A stretch of DNA of 64,000 nt, taken from NCBI GenBank assembly GCA_026625625.1, contig CP113055.1, positions 560,501 through 624,500 of the forward strand. Reading direction: 5' to 3'. Every line of letters starts with the position of its first letter. Position 1 is the stretch's first letter. This document shows, one piece after another, positions 46,412-55,400 of this stretch. Source of the stretch: Blastomonas sp. SL216. GTDB taxonomy: Bacteria > Pseudomonadota > Alphaproteobacteria > Sphingomonadales > Sphingomonadaceae. A program made the translations under genes and the position numbers. Below the pieces are notes generated by a model. The model was not told the DNA's origin and did not search any database. It was given only the letters and a program-made list of their open reading frames with translations.

Positions 46412-47941
46412 CTAGGCCCGTCCTGCCGACAGCTTCGCCCAGGCCAGATCCGCGAACTCGCATAATAACGGCCGCGTCTCGCGCGGATCAATAATATCTT
46501 CGACGGAAAAATGCTCAGCGCTGCGGAACGGGCTGCGCACCTTGTTCAGCCGGGCGCGGATTACCGCCAGATGCGCTTCAGGGTCCGTGCTCGCCTCCAG
46601 CTCGGATTTATAGGCCACCTCGACCCCGCCCTCGATCGGCAGCGATCCCCAGTCGCCACTCGGCCAGGCAAAACGATACTGGAAACGCTCGGCGTTCGAC
46701 ATGGCAGAGCCCGCAATTCCATAGGCGCGCCGGACGATGACCGAGGCCAGCGGCACCTTGGCGCGGTAGATGGCATTCATTGCGTTGACGCCATAGCGGA
46801 TCGTGCCCGCGCGCTCGGCATCCGCGCCGATCATGAAGCCGGGATTGTCGACCATATGCACGATCGGCAGGCGGAACTGGTCGGCCAGCTTGACGAACCG
46901 TTCGGCCTTTTCGCTGGTCTTGGCCTCCCATGATCCGCCCAGAAAGCTGGGGTCGCTGGCCAGTACCGCGACCGGCCAGCCGTTGAGCCGGGCGAAGGCG
47001 GTGATGACCGCACGGCCCCAGCGGCGGCCCATTTCGAAGACGCTGCCCTGATCGAACACCTGCGCCAGCACGCGCCGCATCGCATAGACCTGGCCCGGAT
47101 CGCGTGGCACCGCGGCCAGCAGCGCTTCCTCGCGCCGATCGCTGGGGTCATCGCAGGGCACGCGCGCTGCCAGGCCGTCGACCGAGGAGGGCAGATAGGA
47201 AAGGAACCGGCGCGCCACGGCAAAGGCCTCGGCCTCGCTCGCCACCTCTTCATCGACAACGCCATTGCGGCAATGGATTTCGGTGCCGCCCAGCTGCTCC
47301 TTGTCCACGGTCTCGCCGATCGCGGCGGCAACGGCGGGGCCGGCGGCGAACAGCTGGGACAGGCCCTTGACCATCACCGAATAATGGCTGGCGACGGTTC
47401 GCGCCGCGCCCAGCCCTGCAGTGGGGCCAAGCGCCAGCGCGACCACGGGCACGGTCTCGAGATTGGTGACGATATGGTCCCAGCCGGGCACCATCGGGAC
47501 ATAGGTATAGCCCATGGTCTCCAGCGTCTTGACCGACCCACCGCCACCGGTGCCGTCGATCATGCGGACCAGGGGCAGGCGCAGTTCGTGCGCCATCGCC
47601 TCGCATTGCACGAACTTGCGGTGCAGAGCGGCATCGGCGGCACCACCGCGCACGGTGAAATCATCGGCGCTGGCCACGACCGCGCGGCCATCCAGATTGC
47701 CGCGTCCAAAGATGAAGTTGGAGGGGGCAAGATCGACCAGATCGCCGTGGTCGTCATAGCTGCCCCGCCCGGCGATCTTGCCGATTTCGCGAAAGCTGCC
47801 GGGATCGAGCAGGGCATCGATGCGCGCGCGCGCATCCATCTTGCCGCGCGCATGCTGCCGCGCGACCTTGTCTTCCCCGCCCATCTTCTCGGCCAGCGCA
47901 CGGCGCCGGGCAAGCTCGTCGATCTCTTCCTGCCAACTCAT
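46412..47941 (-). CDS. Acyl-CoA carboxylase beta (carboxyltransferase) subunit
   Basis: The 509-aa protein matches the PccB/MccB-type carboxyltransferase. The N-terminal half includes HARGKMDARARIDALLDPGSF, RLPLVRMIDGTGGGGSVKTLE and PTAGLGAARTVASHYSVM; the C-terminal half carries ARLNGWPVAVLASDPSFLGGSWEAKTSEKAERF and DNPGFMIGADAERAGTIRYG. It transfers a carboxyl group from biotin to an acyl-CoA. No biotin carboxylase or biotinyl subunit is nearby, so the partner is encoded elsewhere and the acyl-CoA is unknown. Confidence 0.93.
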   Translation of the reverse strand: MSWQEEIDELARRRALAEKMGGEDKVARQHARGKMDARARIDALLDPGSFREIGKIAGRGSYDDHGDLVDLAPSNFIFGRGNLDGRAVVASADDFTVRGGAADAALHRKFVQCEAMAHELRLPLVRMIDGTGGGGSVKTLETMGYTYVPMVPGWDHIVTNLETVPVVALALGPTAGLGAARTVASHYSVMVKGLSQLFAAGPAVAAAIGETVDKEQLGGTEIHCRNGVVDEEVASEAEAFAVARRFLSYLPSSVDGLAARVPCDDPSDRREEALLAAVPRDPGQVYAMRRVLAQVFDQGSVFEMGRRWGRAVITAFARLNGWPVAVLASDPSFLGGSWEAKTSEKAERFVKLADQFRLPIVHMVDNPGFMIGADAERAGTIRYGVNAMNAIYRAKVPLASVIVRRAYGIAGSAMSNAERFQYRFAWPSGDWGSLPIEGGVEVAYKSELEASTDPEAHLAVIRARLNKVRSPFRSAEHFSVEDIIDPRETRPLLCEFADLAWAKLSAGRA

Positions 47942-47985
47942 GCCCTGACGCTAGCGCGGCGGGAGGCAGCGGTCACGCAGGAATG

Positions 47986-48555
47986 TCAGCCCTTCTTCTT
48001 GGCCATGGATTGGACCGCACCTAGCGTCAGCTTGACGTGATCGCGATAGTCCATGTCGTCATGGACGAAGGTCACGCGGCCATTGGGCGCAACCACCATG
48101 CTGGTCCGTCCGGTCATGTTCGGACGCCCGGCAAGGCCCACGCCATAGGCCTGGATCATCTGCGGCGTCGCCTGCGCGACGGTGAACTTGCTCTGGCACG
48201 CCTCGGTCGAAAATTTCTTCAGCTCGTCAATGCCGTCGGCAGACAGGCCGATCACGGTGGCGCCGGCCTTTTTGAAATCGGCCATGCGGCTGGCAAACTC
48301 ATGCGCCTCGGCCGTGCAGCCGCTGGTAAACGCCTTGGGGAAGAAATAGAGCACGACCGGGCCCTTTTTCAGCTCGCTGGCGAGGCTCAGCTTATAGGCC
48401 TTGCCTGCCTTGGCACCGGTGGTGGTGAACATCGGGGCCTTGCCGCCGATCGCGATCTTGCCCGCATCGGCAGCGAGCGCCGGAGCTTGTGCGATGATCG
48501 CGGCGGACCCTGCGGTCAGGGCGAGGGCGGAAAGCGAAATTGCAAATGCGCGCAT
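47986..48555 (-). CDS. Exported peroxiredoxin
   Basis: The 189-aa product begins with a signal peptide (MRAFAISLSALALTAGSAA, then IIAQAPALAAD). The peroxiredoxin motif LYFFPKAFTSGCTAEAHEF contains the peroxidatic Cys (usually F-T-P-G-C-T); a second Cys lies in FSTEACQSKF. The C-terminal YGVGLAGRPNMTGRTSMVVAPNGRV matches the thioredoxin-fold end. The signal peptide puts it in the periplasm, unlike typical Bcp. The start at 48555 was preferred to upstream in-frame codons because the signal peptide begins there. Confidence 0.87.
   Translation of the reverse strand: MRAFAISLSALALTAGSAAIIAQAPALAADAGKIAIGGKAPMFTTTGAKAGKAYKLSLASELKKGPVVLYFFPKAFTSGCTAEAHEFASRMADFKKAGATVIGLSADGIDELKKFSTEACQSKFTVAQATPQMIQAYGVGLAGRPNMTGRTSMVVAPNGRVTFVHDDMDYRDHVKLTLGAVQSMAKKKG
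48532..48547 (+). repeat. Weak dispersed octamer pair AAGCGAAA-TTGCAAAT
   Basis: Weaker copy of the (TTGCRAAN)x2 motif, in the signal-peptide region of the peroxiredoxin gene. Confidence 0.35.
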
Positions 48556-48619
48556 GGCGAAGGACCCCTTTGTCTGTGCTGACAGCAACTTAGGGAGGCC
48601 GGGGCCAAATTCCAGCGCC

Positions 48620-49381
48620 TCAGGCAAATTCGCGCGCGATATCCTCTGCCCCTGGCCCGGCGAGCTGGCGATAGATCCCGGCATAGACGCAGACCATCAG
48701 CACCGAGAGAAGCGTGCTCATCACCGCATCGACCAGGATGGTCAGCGTGTCGCCAATCGCCCCGTCAAGTGCCAGCCGGATGATGATGCCGAACACGGTG
48801 ACGCTGGTGATGTAGACGAAAAAGGCGGTGACCGCGACGATGACCAGGAACAGCAGGATACGCCCGCTATTGCCCTTGGTCAGCGCCCAGGAGCGGCGCA
48901 TCGGCGCGATGATCGTGTGCGACCGTTCGGCCACCATCACCGGGCCGGCAGCAATCAGCTTCACGAAAATGTAGATGCCCGGAAGGACGAAGGCGAGCGA
49001 ACCGAGAAAGGTAAGTACGCCGCTCAATACCCCCATCGCGTAATAGGGCAGGATGATAGCGAGCCCGCGGCGCATGGCATCGCCGACATTCGGGCGGCTG
49101 GCATCGAGCATCAGCACCAGCATGACGATGCTGGCAAAGCCGTTGAGCAGGCCGATCAGCACGATCCACACCAGATTGTCGGAATAGAATTGCTGCATGT
49201 TCGCATAAATCGCGGAGATATCGGCATCGGGCGGCGATACCGGGGGCGGCGCGAACATCGCAAAGGCAAGGCTTGGCAGCAGGATGAACACACCCGCCAC
49301 GCTGAGCAACAGCTCGCGATTGGCGCGGAAAAGCTGCATCACGTCGTTCCAGCAGCCGGAAAGATCGAGCTTGCGCGTCAT
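48620..49381 (-). CDS. Multi-pass membrane protein related to the one at 38881-39624
   Basis: The 253-aa protein has about six membrane segments and the same central pattern as the protein at 38.9 kb: SLAFVLPGIYIFVKLIAAGPVMVAERSHTIIAPMRRSWALTKGN. The shared elements are V-x-P-G-I-x-x-x-x-x-x-x-x-x-P-V/A-M-M/V-V-E, then S-x-A/W-L-T-K-G. Function unknown. The pair may be paralogues. It is divergent from lipB. Confidence 0.75.
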   Translation of the reverse strand: MTRKLDLSGCWNDVMQLFRANRELLLSVAGVFILLPSLAFAMFAPPPVSPPDADISAIYANMQQFYSDNLVWIVLIGLLNGFASIVMLVLMLDASRPNVGDAMRRGLAIILPYYAMGVLSGVLTFLGSLAFVLPGIYIFVKLIAAGPVMVAERSHTIIAPMRRSWALTKGNSGRILLFLVIVAVTAFFVYITSVTVFGIIIRLALDGAIGDTLTILVDAVMSTLLSVLMVCVYAGIYRQLAGPGAEDIAREFA

Positions 49382-49490
49382 GGCGGGATTGGCCTCACTG
49401 GCTAAAGCGACTAAAGGCTTGCGCTAAACGCCGCACGGGCGCTGCGCAAGGCATTTGGCGCACCATCCGTCGCGCGCTGAGGCAGGACCG

Positions 49491-50201
49491 ATGGCAGCAA
49501 GCTTGACCACAATCGACCAAGACCAGATGGCAGCGCCCGAATGGCGGGTATCGCCGGGACTGACGCCCTATCCCCAGGCTCTGGCCGAGATGGAAGCGCG
49601 CAACAGCGCGATCGAGCAGGGCGAGGCGGGTGAACTGCTATGGCTGCTCGAACATCCCCCGCTCTACACCGCCGGCACCAGCGCCGATCCTGCCGAGCTG
49701 CTCAGCCAGCAATTCCCGGTGTTCGATACCGGGCGCGGCGGGCGCTATACCTATCACGGGCCGGGCCAGCGCGTCGGCTATGTGCTGCTGGACCTGCGCC
49801 AGCGCGGCAAGGATGTGCGCTGCTTCGTCCACGCCGTCGAAGGCTGGGTGATCGCTGCATTGGCTGATCTGGGGGTGCCCGCCCGCCGCGCCGAAGGGCG
49901 GGTAGGCATCTGGACCGATAACCGGATGGGCCAGGAGGCCAAGATCGGGGCCATCGGCGTGCGCGTGCGTCGCTGGGTGACGATGCATGGCTTTGCCGTC
50001 AACGTGAACCCGGACCTTGCGCATTTCGGCGGCATCGTGCCGTGCGGCATTGCCGAATATCCGGTCACCAGCCTCGCCGATCTGGGCGTCGATGCGACCA
50101 TGCCCGATCTGGATGCCGCGCTCGCGCGCCACCGGGATGCCTTTCTTGCAGGTCTGGGCGGGGCATGCCAAAGCGAGGCGAAAGGGAAGGGACGCACATG
50201 A
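49491..50201 (+). CDS. lipB: Lipoyl(octanoyl) transferase
   Basis: The 236-aa protein has the LipB motifs: [44 protein letters not shown], then [26 protein letters not shown] with the catalytic Lys and [16 protein letters not shown] with the catalytic Cys. It transfers octanoyl from acyl carrier protein to lipoyl domains, the first step of lipoate synthesis. The start at 49491 has GAGGCAGGA upstream. The next gene begins inside its stop codon. Confidence 0.95.
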   Translation: MAASLTTIDQDQMAAPEWRVSPGLTPYPQALAEMEARNSAIEQGEAGELLWLLEHPPLYTAGTSADPAELLSQQFPVFDTGRGGRYTYHGPGQRVGYVLLDLRQRGKDVRCFVHAVEGWVIAALADLGVPARRAEGRVGIWTDNRMGQEAKIGAIGVRVRRWVTMHGFAVNVNPDLAHFGGIVPCGIAEYPVTSLADLGVDATMPDLDAALARHRDAFLAGLGGACQSEAKGKGRT

Positions 50202-50518
50202 CGCAGAAACCTGTGATTTTCGGAGCGCTGCTGGCTGCGCTGGCGCTGTCGGCATGCAACGACAAGCCTGCCGACAAGACCGCCGTCGCACAGGGCAGCA
50301 CGCCCGAAGGCACGATCAGCGACGAACTGCCCGATCTGGAACTGCTGCCCAATGATGCGCCGCTGGCCGATCCGGCTGATCTGCCGCCGGTGCCCGGCGT
50401 TGCGCCGGTGGCACCGGCGACGGGCGAGGCCGCCACGCCCGTTGCAGATGCGCCGGCGCCCGCCGCACCCGCTGCTGCGCCAGCCGAGCCGAAGCTGGAA
50501 GGGTCGATCGCGGAATAA
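50198..50518 (+). CDS. Small lipoprotein with Pro/Ala-rich tail
   Basis: The 106-aa product begins [27 protein letters not shown]. The lipobox is L-S-A-C, so it should be lipid-anchored. The remainder is low-complexity, rich in Ala, Pro and acidic residues, with no recognised domain. It overlaps the lipB stop by 4 bp (ATGA), so it is coupled to lipB, though the functional link is unknown. Confidence 0.75.
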   Translation: MTQKPVIFGALLAALALSACNDKPADKTAVAQGSTPEGTISDELPDLELLPNDAPLADPADLPPVPGVAPVAPATGEAATPVADAPAPAAPAAAPAEPKLEGSIAE

Positions 50519-50586
50519 GATGCTATCCGGCACGGGCCGCAAGTTCAGGCGTCGCGCTTTCAGGCGTCAGCCCGCAGGCGCAACCC

Positions 50587-51270
50587 TCAGGCCGCGTACA
50601 CCGTCGGATCGATCAACCCGGCATCGGCAAAGCCCTGTTTGCGCAGGCGGCAGCTGTCGCACAGGCCGCAGGCGCGACCATCGGGCGAAGGATCATAGCA
50701 CGACCAGCTCATGCCCGGATCAAGCCCCAGACGCGCCGCTTCTGCCGCGATTTCGGCCTTGCCCAGATATTGCAGCGGCGCGTGGATGGTGAACGGTTCG
50801 CCCTGGTCGCCCGCCTTGGTGGCAAGGTCCGCCAGCCGTTCGAACCCGGCAATGAAATCTGGCCTGCAATCGGGATAGCCCGAATAGTCGAGCGCATTCA
50901 CCCCGATGAAAATGTCGCGCGCACCCAGTGCTTCGGCCCAGCCGAGTGTCAGCGACAGGAAAATCAGGTTGCGCGCGGGCACATAGGTAACCGGAATATC
51001 CGCACCGACCCCGGTCTTGGGCACCGCGATATCGTCGGTCAGCGCCGACCCGCCGAACTGGCGCAGGTCCAGTGGCAGCACGATGTGCCGCACCGCGCCG
51101 ATATGCGCAGCGATCTTCCTTGCGGCTTCGATCTCGACCCGGTGGCGCTGGTTGTAGTCGATCGTCAGCGCGGCGACAGCAAAGCCCTGTTCCCTGGCCC
51201 GCGCCGCGGACACCATGGAATCGAGGCCGCCTGAAAGCAGCACGACGGCGGTTTTCTGGGGTTCGGTCAT
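50587..51270 (-). CDS. queC: 7-cyano-7-deazaguanine synthase
   Basis: The 227-aa protein has the QueC PP-loop AVVLLSGGLDSMVS, TIDYNQRHRVEIEAA and VPARNLIFLSLTLGWAEALGA. The zinc site is formed by CGLCDSCRLRKQGF (C-x2-C-x2-C) together with an earlier Cys in MSWSCYDPS. It converts 7-carboxy-7-deazaguanine to preQ0 in queuosine synthesis. The start at 51270 was chosen since the conserved N-terminus follows it; the frame is open to 51306. No other que genes are in the window. Confidence 0.94.
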   Translation of the reverse strand: MTEPQKTAVVLLSGGLDSMVSAARAREQGFAVAALTIDYNQRHRVEIEAARKIAAHIGAVRHIVLPLDLRQFGGSALTDDIAVPKTGVGADIPVTYVPARNLIFLSLTLGWAEALGARDIFIGVNALDYSGYPDCRPDFIAGFERLADLATKAGDQGEPFTIHAPLQYLGKAEIAAEAARLGLDPGMSWSCYDPSPDGRACGLCDSCRLRKQGFADAGLIDPTVYAA

Positions 51271-51309
51271 GTCCACGCGCATATTGCGCTGCGGCATGAC
51301 GGGCAATTC

Positions 51310-51344
51310 AAAAAATCGGGCCGCGCGGACATGTCCGGCGGCCC
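51310..51344 (-). terminator. Rho-independent terminator between DUF3617 and queC
   Basis: On the minus strand GGGCCGCCGGACA pairs with TGTCCGCGCGGCCC (one bulged base), followed by GATTTTTTG. It lies about 100 bases past the DUF3617 stop and 40 bases before queC. It can be the end of the DUF3617 transcript or an attenuator of queC. Confidence 0.75.
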
Positions 51345-51445
51345 AGTGAGGTCTTCACGACCTGAATGGAGGAAAGCGTACCGAATCCGGCACGCCACCG
51401 TCATAACCCGATGATGGTTAAGAAAAGGTGCAAGCCCGCCAGCGA

Positions 51446-51862
51446 TCAGCCGGCACAGGCCCCGGCATAGCGTGCCTCCAGCGCGAAGGCGAAGGGCGAG
51501 TTCTGCGCGATCCCCTGAGAATCGATCTGCACCAGGCCGCGACCTTCATATTTGATCGTGGTGCGGCCCGATCCGCCACCTGGGCAGCGATAGGTCACGG
51601 TGACCTCATCGGGCTCGTCAGAGACGACGAAGCGGCTGCACTGCTGGTCGCGATGCCGCAATTGCAGCAGCTTGCGCGCATCGCGTACGCACAGTTTGTC
51701 GGAAGCATCGGCGCTCCCGCGTTCCTTGAGGTTCCAGAGCCCGGGCTGCAGCTTGTTCAGCATGGCAAGCTCCGGCGCATCGGCGGGGGCCGAAAAAGCA
51801 GCCAGGCCCAGCGCGCAAAGCGGCAGGGCAAGCCATTTGAGGCGGACGGGGGAGATAGTCAT
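51446..51862 (-). CDS. DUF3617 family exported protein
   Basis: The 138-aa protein begins with a signal peptide (MTISPVRLKWLALPLCALGLAAF) and then matches DUF3617: LQPGLWNLKERGSADASDKLCVRDARKLLQLRHRDQQCSRF and VTYRCPGGGSGRTTIKYEGRGLVQIDSQG. Three Cys residues lie in the mature region in family-typical places, with a fourth near the C-terminus. The family is periplasmic with unknown function. Confidence 0.83.
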   Translation of the reverse strand: MTISPVRLKWLALPLCALGLAAFSAPADAPELAMLNKLQPGLWNLKERGSADASDKLCVRDARKLLQLRHRDQQCSRFVVSDEPDEVTVTYRCPGGGSGRTTIKYEGRGLVQIDSQGIAQNSPFAFALEARYAGACAG

Positions 51863-52029
51863 GCGGGTTAACCCTATCGTTGGATCCTGCCGTTCAGCGC
51901 AGCAGGCACATTCAATGGCGTGCGACCCAATTCAGGTTTCTTGCCCCAGGCAATATCTGTGCATTACGCGAAGATGATGGCGAAATCATTCGGTAATTAT
52001 GGCGGGTTTGGGGCCCTGCCGTACCAAAT

Positions 52030-52926
52030 TCAGCCAGGCGTCGGCGGCTCGATATGGAAGATGCGCGAGCAAAACGCGCAATCGACAGCGATCGTCCCGG
52101 TATCGCCGACCATCTCGGCCTGCTCCTCGGGCGGAAAACGACCGATGACATCGCGGATATGCTCGATATTGCAGCGGCAACCCTTGACCAGCGGCGCACC
52201 ATCCACGGCGCGCACCTCGTCCTCCTCGTGGAACAGCCGCCACAGGATGTCGCGTCCGCTCAAGCCCGGGTCGAGCATCTCGCCATGGCTCAATGTGCCT
52301 GCCAGGATCGAGACATGCTCCCATTGCGGATGGTCGAGCCGCACGTGCAGCCGCTCGCGCCCTTCCTCGCCTTCGGGAAGGTGCTGCACCAGAAAGCCCG
52401 CGCTGCGGCAGCCGGTGGCATCGCTCTCGATGGCGATGCGGATCATCGTCGGTACCTGTTCGGACTGGGTGAAATAGCTCTCGCACGCCTGGGCCAGCGA
52501 ATCCCCGTCGAGCGGGACGATGCCCTGATAGCGGCCCTTGCCGAAGCTCTGGTCGAAGGTCAGCGCGAGATAGCCCTTGCCGAACAGCGCAAACAGCGAC
52601 GGGTTGGCACCCAGCCGCGCCAGCCGTTCGGCATCGAAGCGCACATGACCGCGCAGTTCGCCGCCGCGATAATCGACGACCAGCAGTTCCACAATGCCGC
52701 CCTCGGTTTGCGCCTGGATGGTGACCTGGCCGCCATCCTGCTTCATCAGCGATCCGATCAGCGCGGCGATGGTGATCGCTTCGGCCAGCACCAGCTTGAT
52801 GCAGGTGGGATAGTCATGCGCGGCAAGGATTTCGCGCAAGACGCTGTCCAGCCGCACAAACCGCCCGCGCGCATCCTGGCCGGGAAGGGTGAAATGGACG
52901 GGCGGAGTGTCGAAAACGGTGCTCAT
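52030..52926 (-). CDS. hslO: Redox-regulated chaperone Hsp33
   Basis: The 298-aa protein has the Hsp33 core (LAEAITIAALIGSLMKQDGGQVTIQAQTEGGI, then SLFALFGKGYLALTFDQ) and the C-terminal redox switch. Its zinc Cys residues are arranged C-x-C (GCRCNIEH) and C-x-x-C (VDCAFCSRIF). Oxidation releases zinc and activates the chaperone. Length is normal. It is followed by DUF3617 at about 170 bp with no obvious coupling. Confidence 0.95.
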   Translation of the reverse strand: MSTVFDTPPVHFTLPGQDARGRFVRLDSVLREILAAHDYPTCIKLVLAEAITIAALIGSLMKQDGGQVTIQAQTEGGIVELLVVDYRGGELRGHVRFDAERLARLGANPSLFALFGKGYLALTFDQSFGKGRYQGIVPLDGDSLAQACESYFTQSEQVPTMIRIAIESDATGCRSAGFLVQHLPEGEEGRERLHVRLDHPQWEHVSILAGTLSHGEMLDPGLSGRDILWRLFHEEDEVRAVDGAPLVKGCRCNIEHIRDVIGRFPPEEQAEMVGDTGTIAVDCAFCSRIFHIEPPTPG

Positions 52927-53084
52927 GGCGGGCTATATGGTGCGGGTAAGCGGCGGCGTCAAACCTGGGTTCTGATTGCCCGCCATCGCGGGCCGGCGAA
53001 TGAGGGGCATACCATTGCAACACGCCCCCTTGTCGGCTCAGCCTGAGCGGGGGGTGAGGGCATTACCCGGTCGGAAGCCAGAAC

Positions 53085-53100
53085 TTGCCAATTTGCAAAC
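53085..53100 (+). repeat. Dispersed octamer pair TTGCCAAT-TTGCAAAC
   Basis: Copy of the (TTGCRAAN)x2 motif in the intergenic region between hslO and the lipoprotein gene; a single TTGCAAAG (minus strand) lies about 6 bases downstream. Confidence 0.45.
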
Positions 53101-53116
53101 GAGCCCTTTGCAACCC

Positions 53117-54490
53117 TCAGTTCAGGTTCAAGGATCCGTTCGCCACCTGCCCCAGCGCGCCAAGGGCTTCGAGCGCATCGTTCGAATTGCCGTCTGCAAG
53201 CGTCATGATCTGCATCATCACGGCGGGCGAGGCTCCAAGCTCGCCTGCGAGCTTGAAGAAGAGGGGCTGGCTCCACTGCTCGCCAGAACGCACCGCAGCG
53301 AACATGGCGCGGTTGAGATCGGCAAGCCCGGGCTTGCCGGCGCGCCGCAAGTCCTGATCGATCGAGAGCCACATGATCAGCCCGCATTGATATTGCAGAT
53401 CGAACTTACCTTCGGCCGACGCCTTGCTCAGCGTTGTCGTGGCGAGACCGGTGGCGCAGGCCTTTTCGGCCTCCTCTTTGCGCTTCAGCACATAGGCTCG
53501 CTCTGCCGGACCGCGCCCAACCATCGCCAGCGCGGCCATGGCATCGGCGCCGCCTTCATGCATCCAGCCAAAACGATCATCGCCGACCAGCTTGCCGGAT
53601 TTGTCCTGCTGGTACAGGTGAGCGGCTTCATGCGCGAAGAACCATTCCAGCCACAGCGGACTGTCCGCGAGCATCCGTTTCTTGGCGTCCTCTCCGTCGA
53701 AGTGCATGAAGATCTGCCTTGGCAGGGTACCGCCCTGGCTCGAGATCCGGCCATCCTTTTCCGGCTCATCGTCAATGGAGACGTAGAGTTCCGGTTTGAA
53801 GGACAGCGGTCCGTAGATCGCGGCAAGATCCTGCATGGATTGGGGCAGCGAGCGGTCGAGGTGCTCACGCGCCGCAACCGGAAGACCAGGGTCGATGATC
53901 GCCACGAAACCATCGGCGTCCACCGGCTTCAGCGTACCTATGAATATGCTGGTTCCCTCGTCCCGGCTGACGAACTGATCGCGGTCCGCGCTGCGGCGGC
54001 CTTCGACACCGACGATCTCGCCGGGCGAACTAATGCGGATGGGAAGGGGCCCTGGCTGCTCGCATGGCGCGGTCGCACAGGCGTGAAACTGCCCGGAATA
54101 GACAAGAGCGCCGCCTTCGCTGAAGGGCGAGAAGGGCGCGTAGCTCTTGGGCAGGGCGCGATAGTCGATGGCGATCCTGAACGCGACCTGCCGGAACGGG
54201 CGCCCGTCCGTGCGTTCGATCCGTTCGCCTTCGCCCTCCTTTACCCACCGAAATGCGCCGTCCATTGGTTTCCATGCTTCGGCGCGATAACCGCCAAGCT
54301 CCTGCGGGAAATGGAGCGCCGTGGTCGCCTGGCGGAGGCGATAGTTCGCCGTCACCTGCCGGTCTGCAGAGCGGGTCAGATCGAGCGATACCGGCTGCGG
54401 GGAGCCAGGCGTGCCCATCCCGGTCGCGCAGCCCGCCAAAGCGAGCGCCAGAAGCGAACTTACGGCAAGCGTAGGACAGGACGACTGCAT
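53117..54490 (-). CDS. Lipoprotein with gluzincin-type metalloprotease motif
   Basis: The 457-aa product begins with a lipoprotein signal (MQSSCPTLAVSSLLALALAGC; lipobox L-A-G-C). The C-terminal half carries FFAHEAAHLYQQD, an H-E-x-x-H zinc-site motif, followed 20 residues later by MHEGGADAMA, which supplies a candidate third ligand Glu. This spacing resembles M1-type gluzincins (usually 18). I do not recognise the N-terminal half. It is probably a periplasmic or outer-membrane-anchored peptidase; no substrate can be named. It lies between hslO and sufE on the same strand. Confidence 0.75.
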   Translation of the reverse strand: MQSSCPTLAVSSLLALALAGCATGMGTPGSPQPVSLDLTRSADRQVTANYRLRQATTALHFPQELGGYRAEAWKPMDGAFRWVKEGEGERIERTDGRPFRQVAFRIAIDYRALPKSYAPFSPFSEGGALVYSGQFHACATAPCEQPGPLPIRISSPGEIVGVEGRRSADRDQFVSRDEGTSIFIGTLKPVDADGFVAIIDPGLPVAAREHLDRSLPQSMQDLAAIYGPLSFKPELYVSIDDEPEKDGRISSQGGTLPRQIFMHFDGEDAKKRMLADSPLWLEWFFAHEAAHLYQQDKSGKLVGDDRFGWMHEGGADAMAALAMVGRGPAERAYVLKRKEEAEKACATGLATTTLSKASAEGKFDLQYQCGLIMWLSIDQDLRRAGKPGLADLNRAMFAAVRSGEQWSQPLFFKLAGELGASPAVMMQIMTLADGNSNDALEALGALGQVANGSLNLN

Positions 54491-54635
54491 ATCAATTCCC
54501 TGAATGCTCGGTCCTGGGCGACATCTGCAGTTCCGGAGCAGCGTCGCAAACCCGCCCTTTGCCTGCGCACCCAGTTCAAATCATGCTAGCACGGCCTGCC
54601 ATCACGCCGAAGCCGCCAATACGCTAGCGGGGAAT

Positions 54636-55055
54636 TTACCCCGTATATCGCCCCGCCGTCTCGCGGATCAGCGCGATCATGTTGGGAATGCCCTGGGTGC
54701 GGTTGGAGGAGAGCTGGTTCTTCAGATCGAATGGGGCGAGCGCGCCCTCGATGTCGGCGCTGGCGACATCGCCCGGCGTCTTGTCCTGCACGGTGAGCAG
54801 GACGAGTGCGATAATGCCCTTGGTGATGGCCGCGTTGCTGTCAGCGAGGAAGTGCAAGGTGCCGTCGTCGGTGCGGGTGGGATAGACCCAGACGGAGGCG
54901 GAGCAGCCGCGGACGAGAGTCGCGTCGGTCTTCAGCGCATCGGGCATCGCATCGAGTGTTTTGCCGAGGTCGATGATCAGCCGATAGCGGTCATCGGCGT
55001 CCAGAAATTCATATTCTTCGGCCAGATCGGCAATGCTGGGGGCTGCTGTCGTCAT
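54636..55055 (-). CDS. sufE: SufE family Fe-S cluster assembly protein
   Basis: The 139-aa protein has the SufE signature YEFLDADDRYRLIIDLGKTLDAMPDAL followed by LVRGCSASVWVYP, with the sulfur-accepting Cys. The C-terminal region NQLSSNRTQGIPNMIALIRE is typical. SufE carries persulfide sulfur from SufS to the scaffold. No SufS or Suf operon is nearby. It lies 54 bp downstream of the last small gene of the psp locus on the same strand, so read-through from the stress operon is possible. Confidence 0.93.
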   Translation of the reverse strand: MTTAAPSIADLAEEYEFLDADDRYRLIIDLGKTLDAMPDALKTDATLVRGCSASVWVYPTRTDDGTLHFLADSNAAITKGIIALVLLTVQDKTPGDVASADIEGALAPFDLKNQLSSNRTQGIPNMIALIRETAGRYTG

Positions 55056-55109
55056 GGCCGGGCAGATAGCGATGCGGCGGGGCAAAGTCACCCCGCCGCA
55101 CCGCGATAA

Positions 55110-55349
55110 TTACAGCTCCACTCCGGCCGCGATCGCTTCCAGCTTGCGGATGCGTTCCTTGAGGTCCGCAATCTCGATGCGCGAATGGGTGGAAGGCGAT
55201 CCGCCATCGTGCATCGGTGCGTGCGATTCGATCTCGTGGCGCTTGAATGCCAGCCAATCGCGCCAGCCGCGCAATGCGGTGGAGGAGACCAGTGCAATGG
55301 CCAGCAAGGCACTGGTTGCCACAGTCATGTAGAGATAGGCGCTTTCCAT
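55110..55349 (-). CDS. Small membrane/coiled-coil protein of the psp array (copy 5)
   Basis: The 79-aa protein has an N-terminal membrane helix (LYMTVATSALLAIALVSSTAL), a basic WRDWLAFKRHEIES segment, a polar linker and a C-terminal coiled coil ending DLKERIRKLEAIA. This last element resembles the L-E-R-I motif of its neighbours. It lacks the L-x-x-E-I-E-x-L-R tail of the others. It is the last gene of the array, 51 bp after the preceding one. Function unknown. Confidence 0.65.
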   Translation of the reverse strand: MESAYLYMTVATSALLAIALVSSTALRGWRDWLAFKRHEIESHAPMHDGGSPSTHSRIEIADLKERIRKLEAIAAGVEL

Positions 55350-55400
55350 GATATTACCCTTTACGGCCCCCGCCGCCCGGTGGATGGTTCATGCGCCGCG

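Noticed and set aside
51271-51445. preQ1 riboswitch upstream of queC
   Set aside because: The region has a terminator, but I could not identify the conserved preQ1-I or preQ1-II sequence elements by eye.
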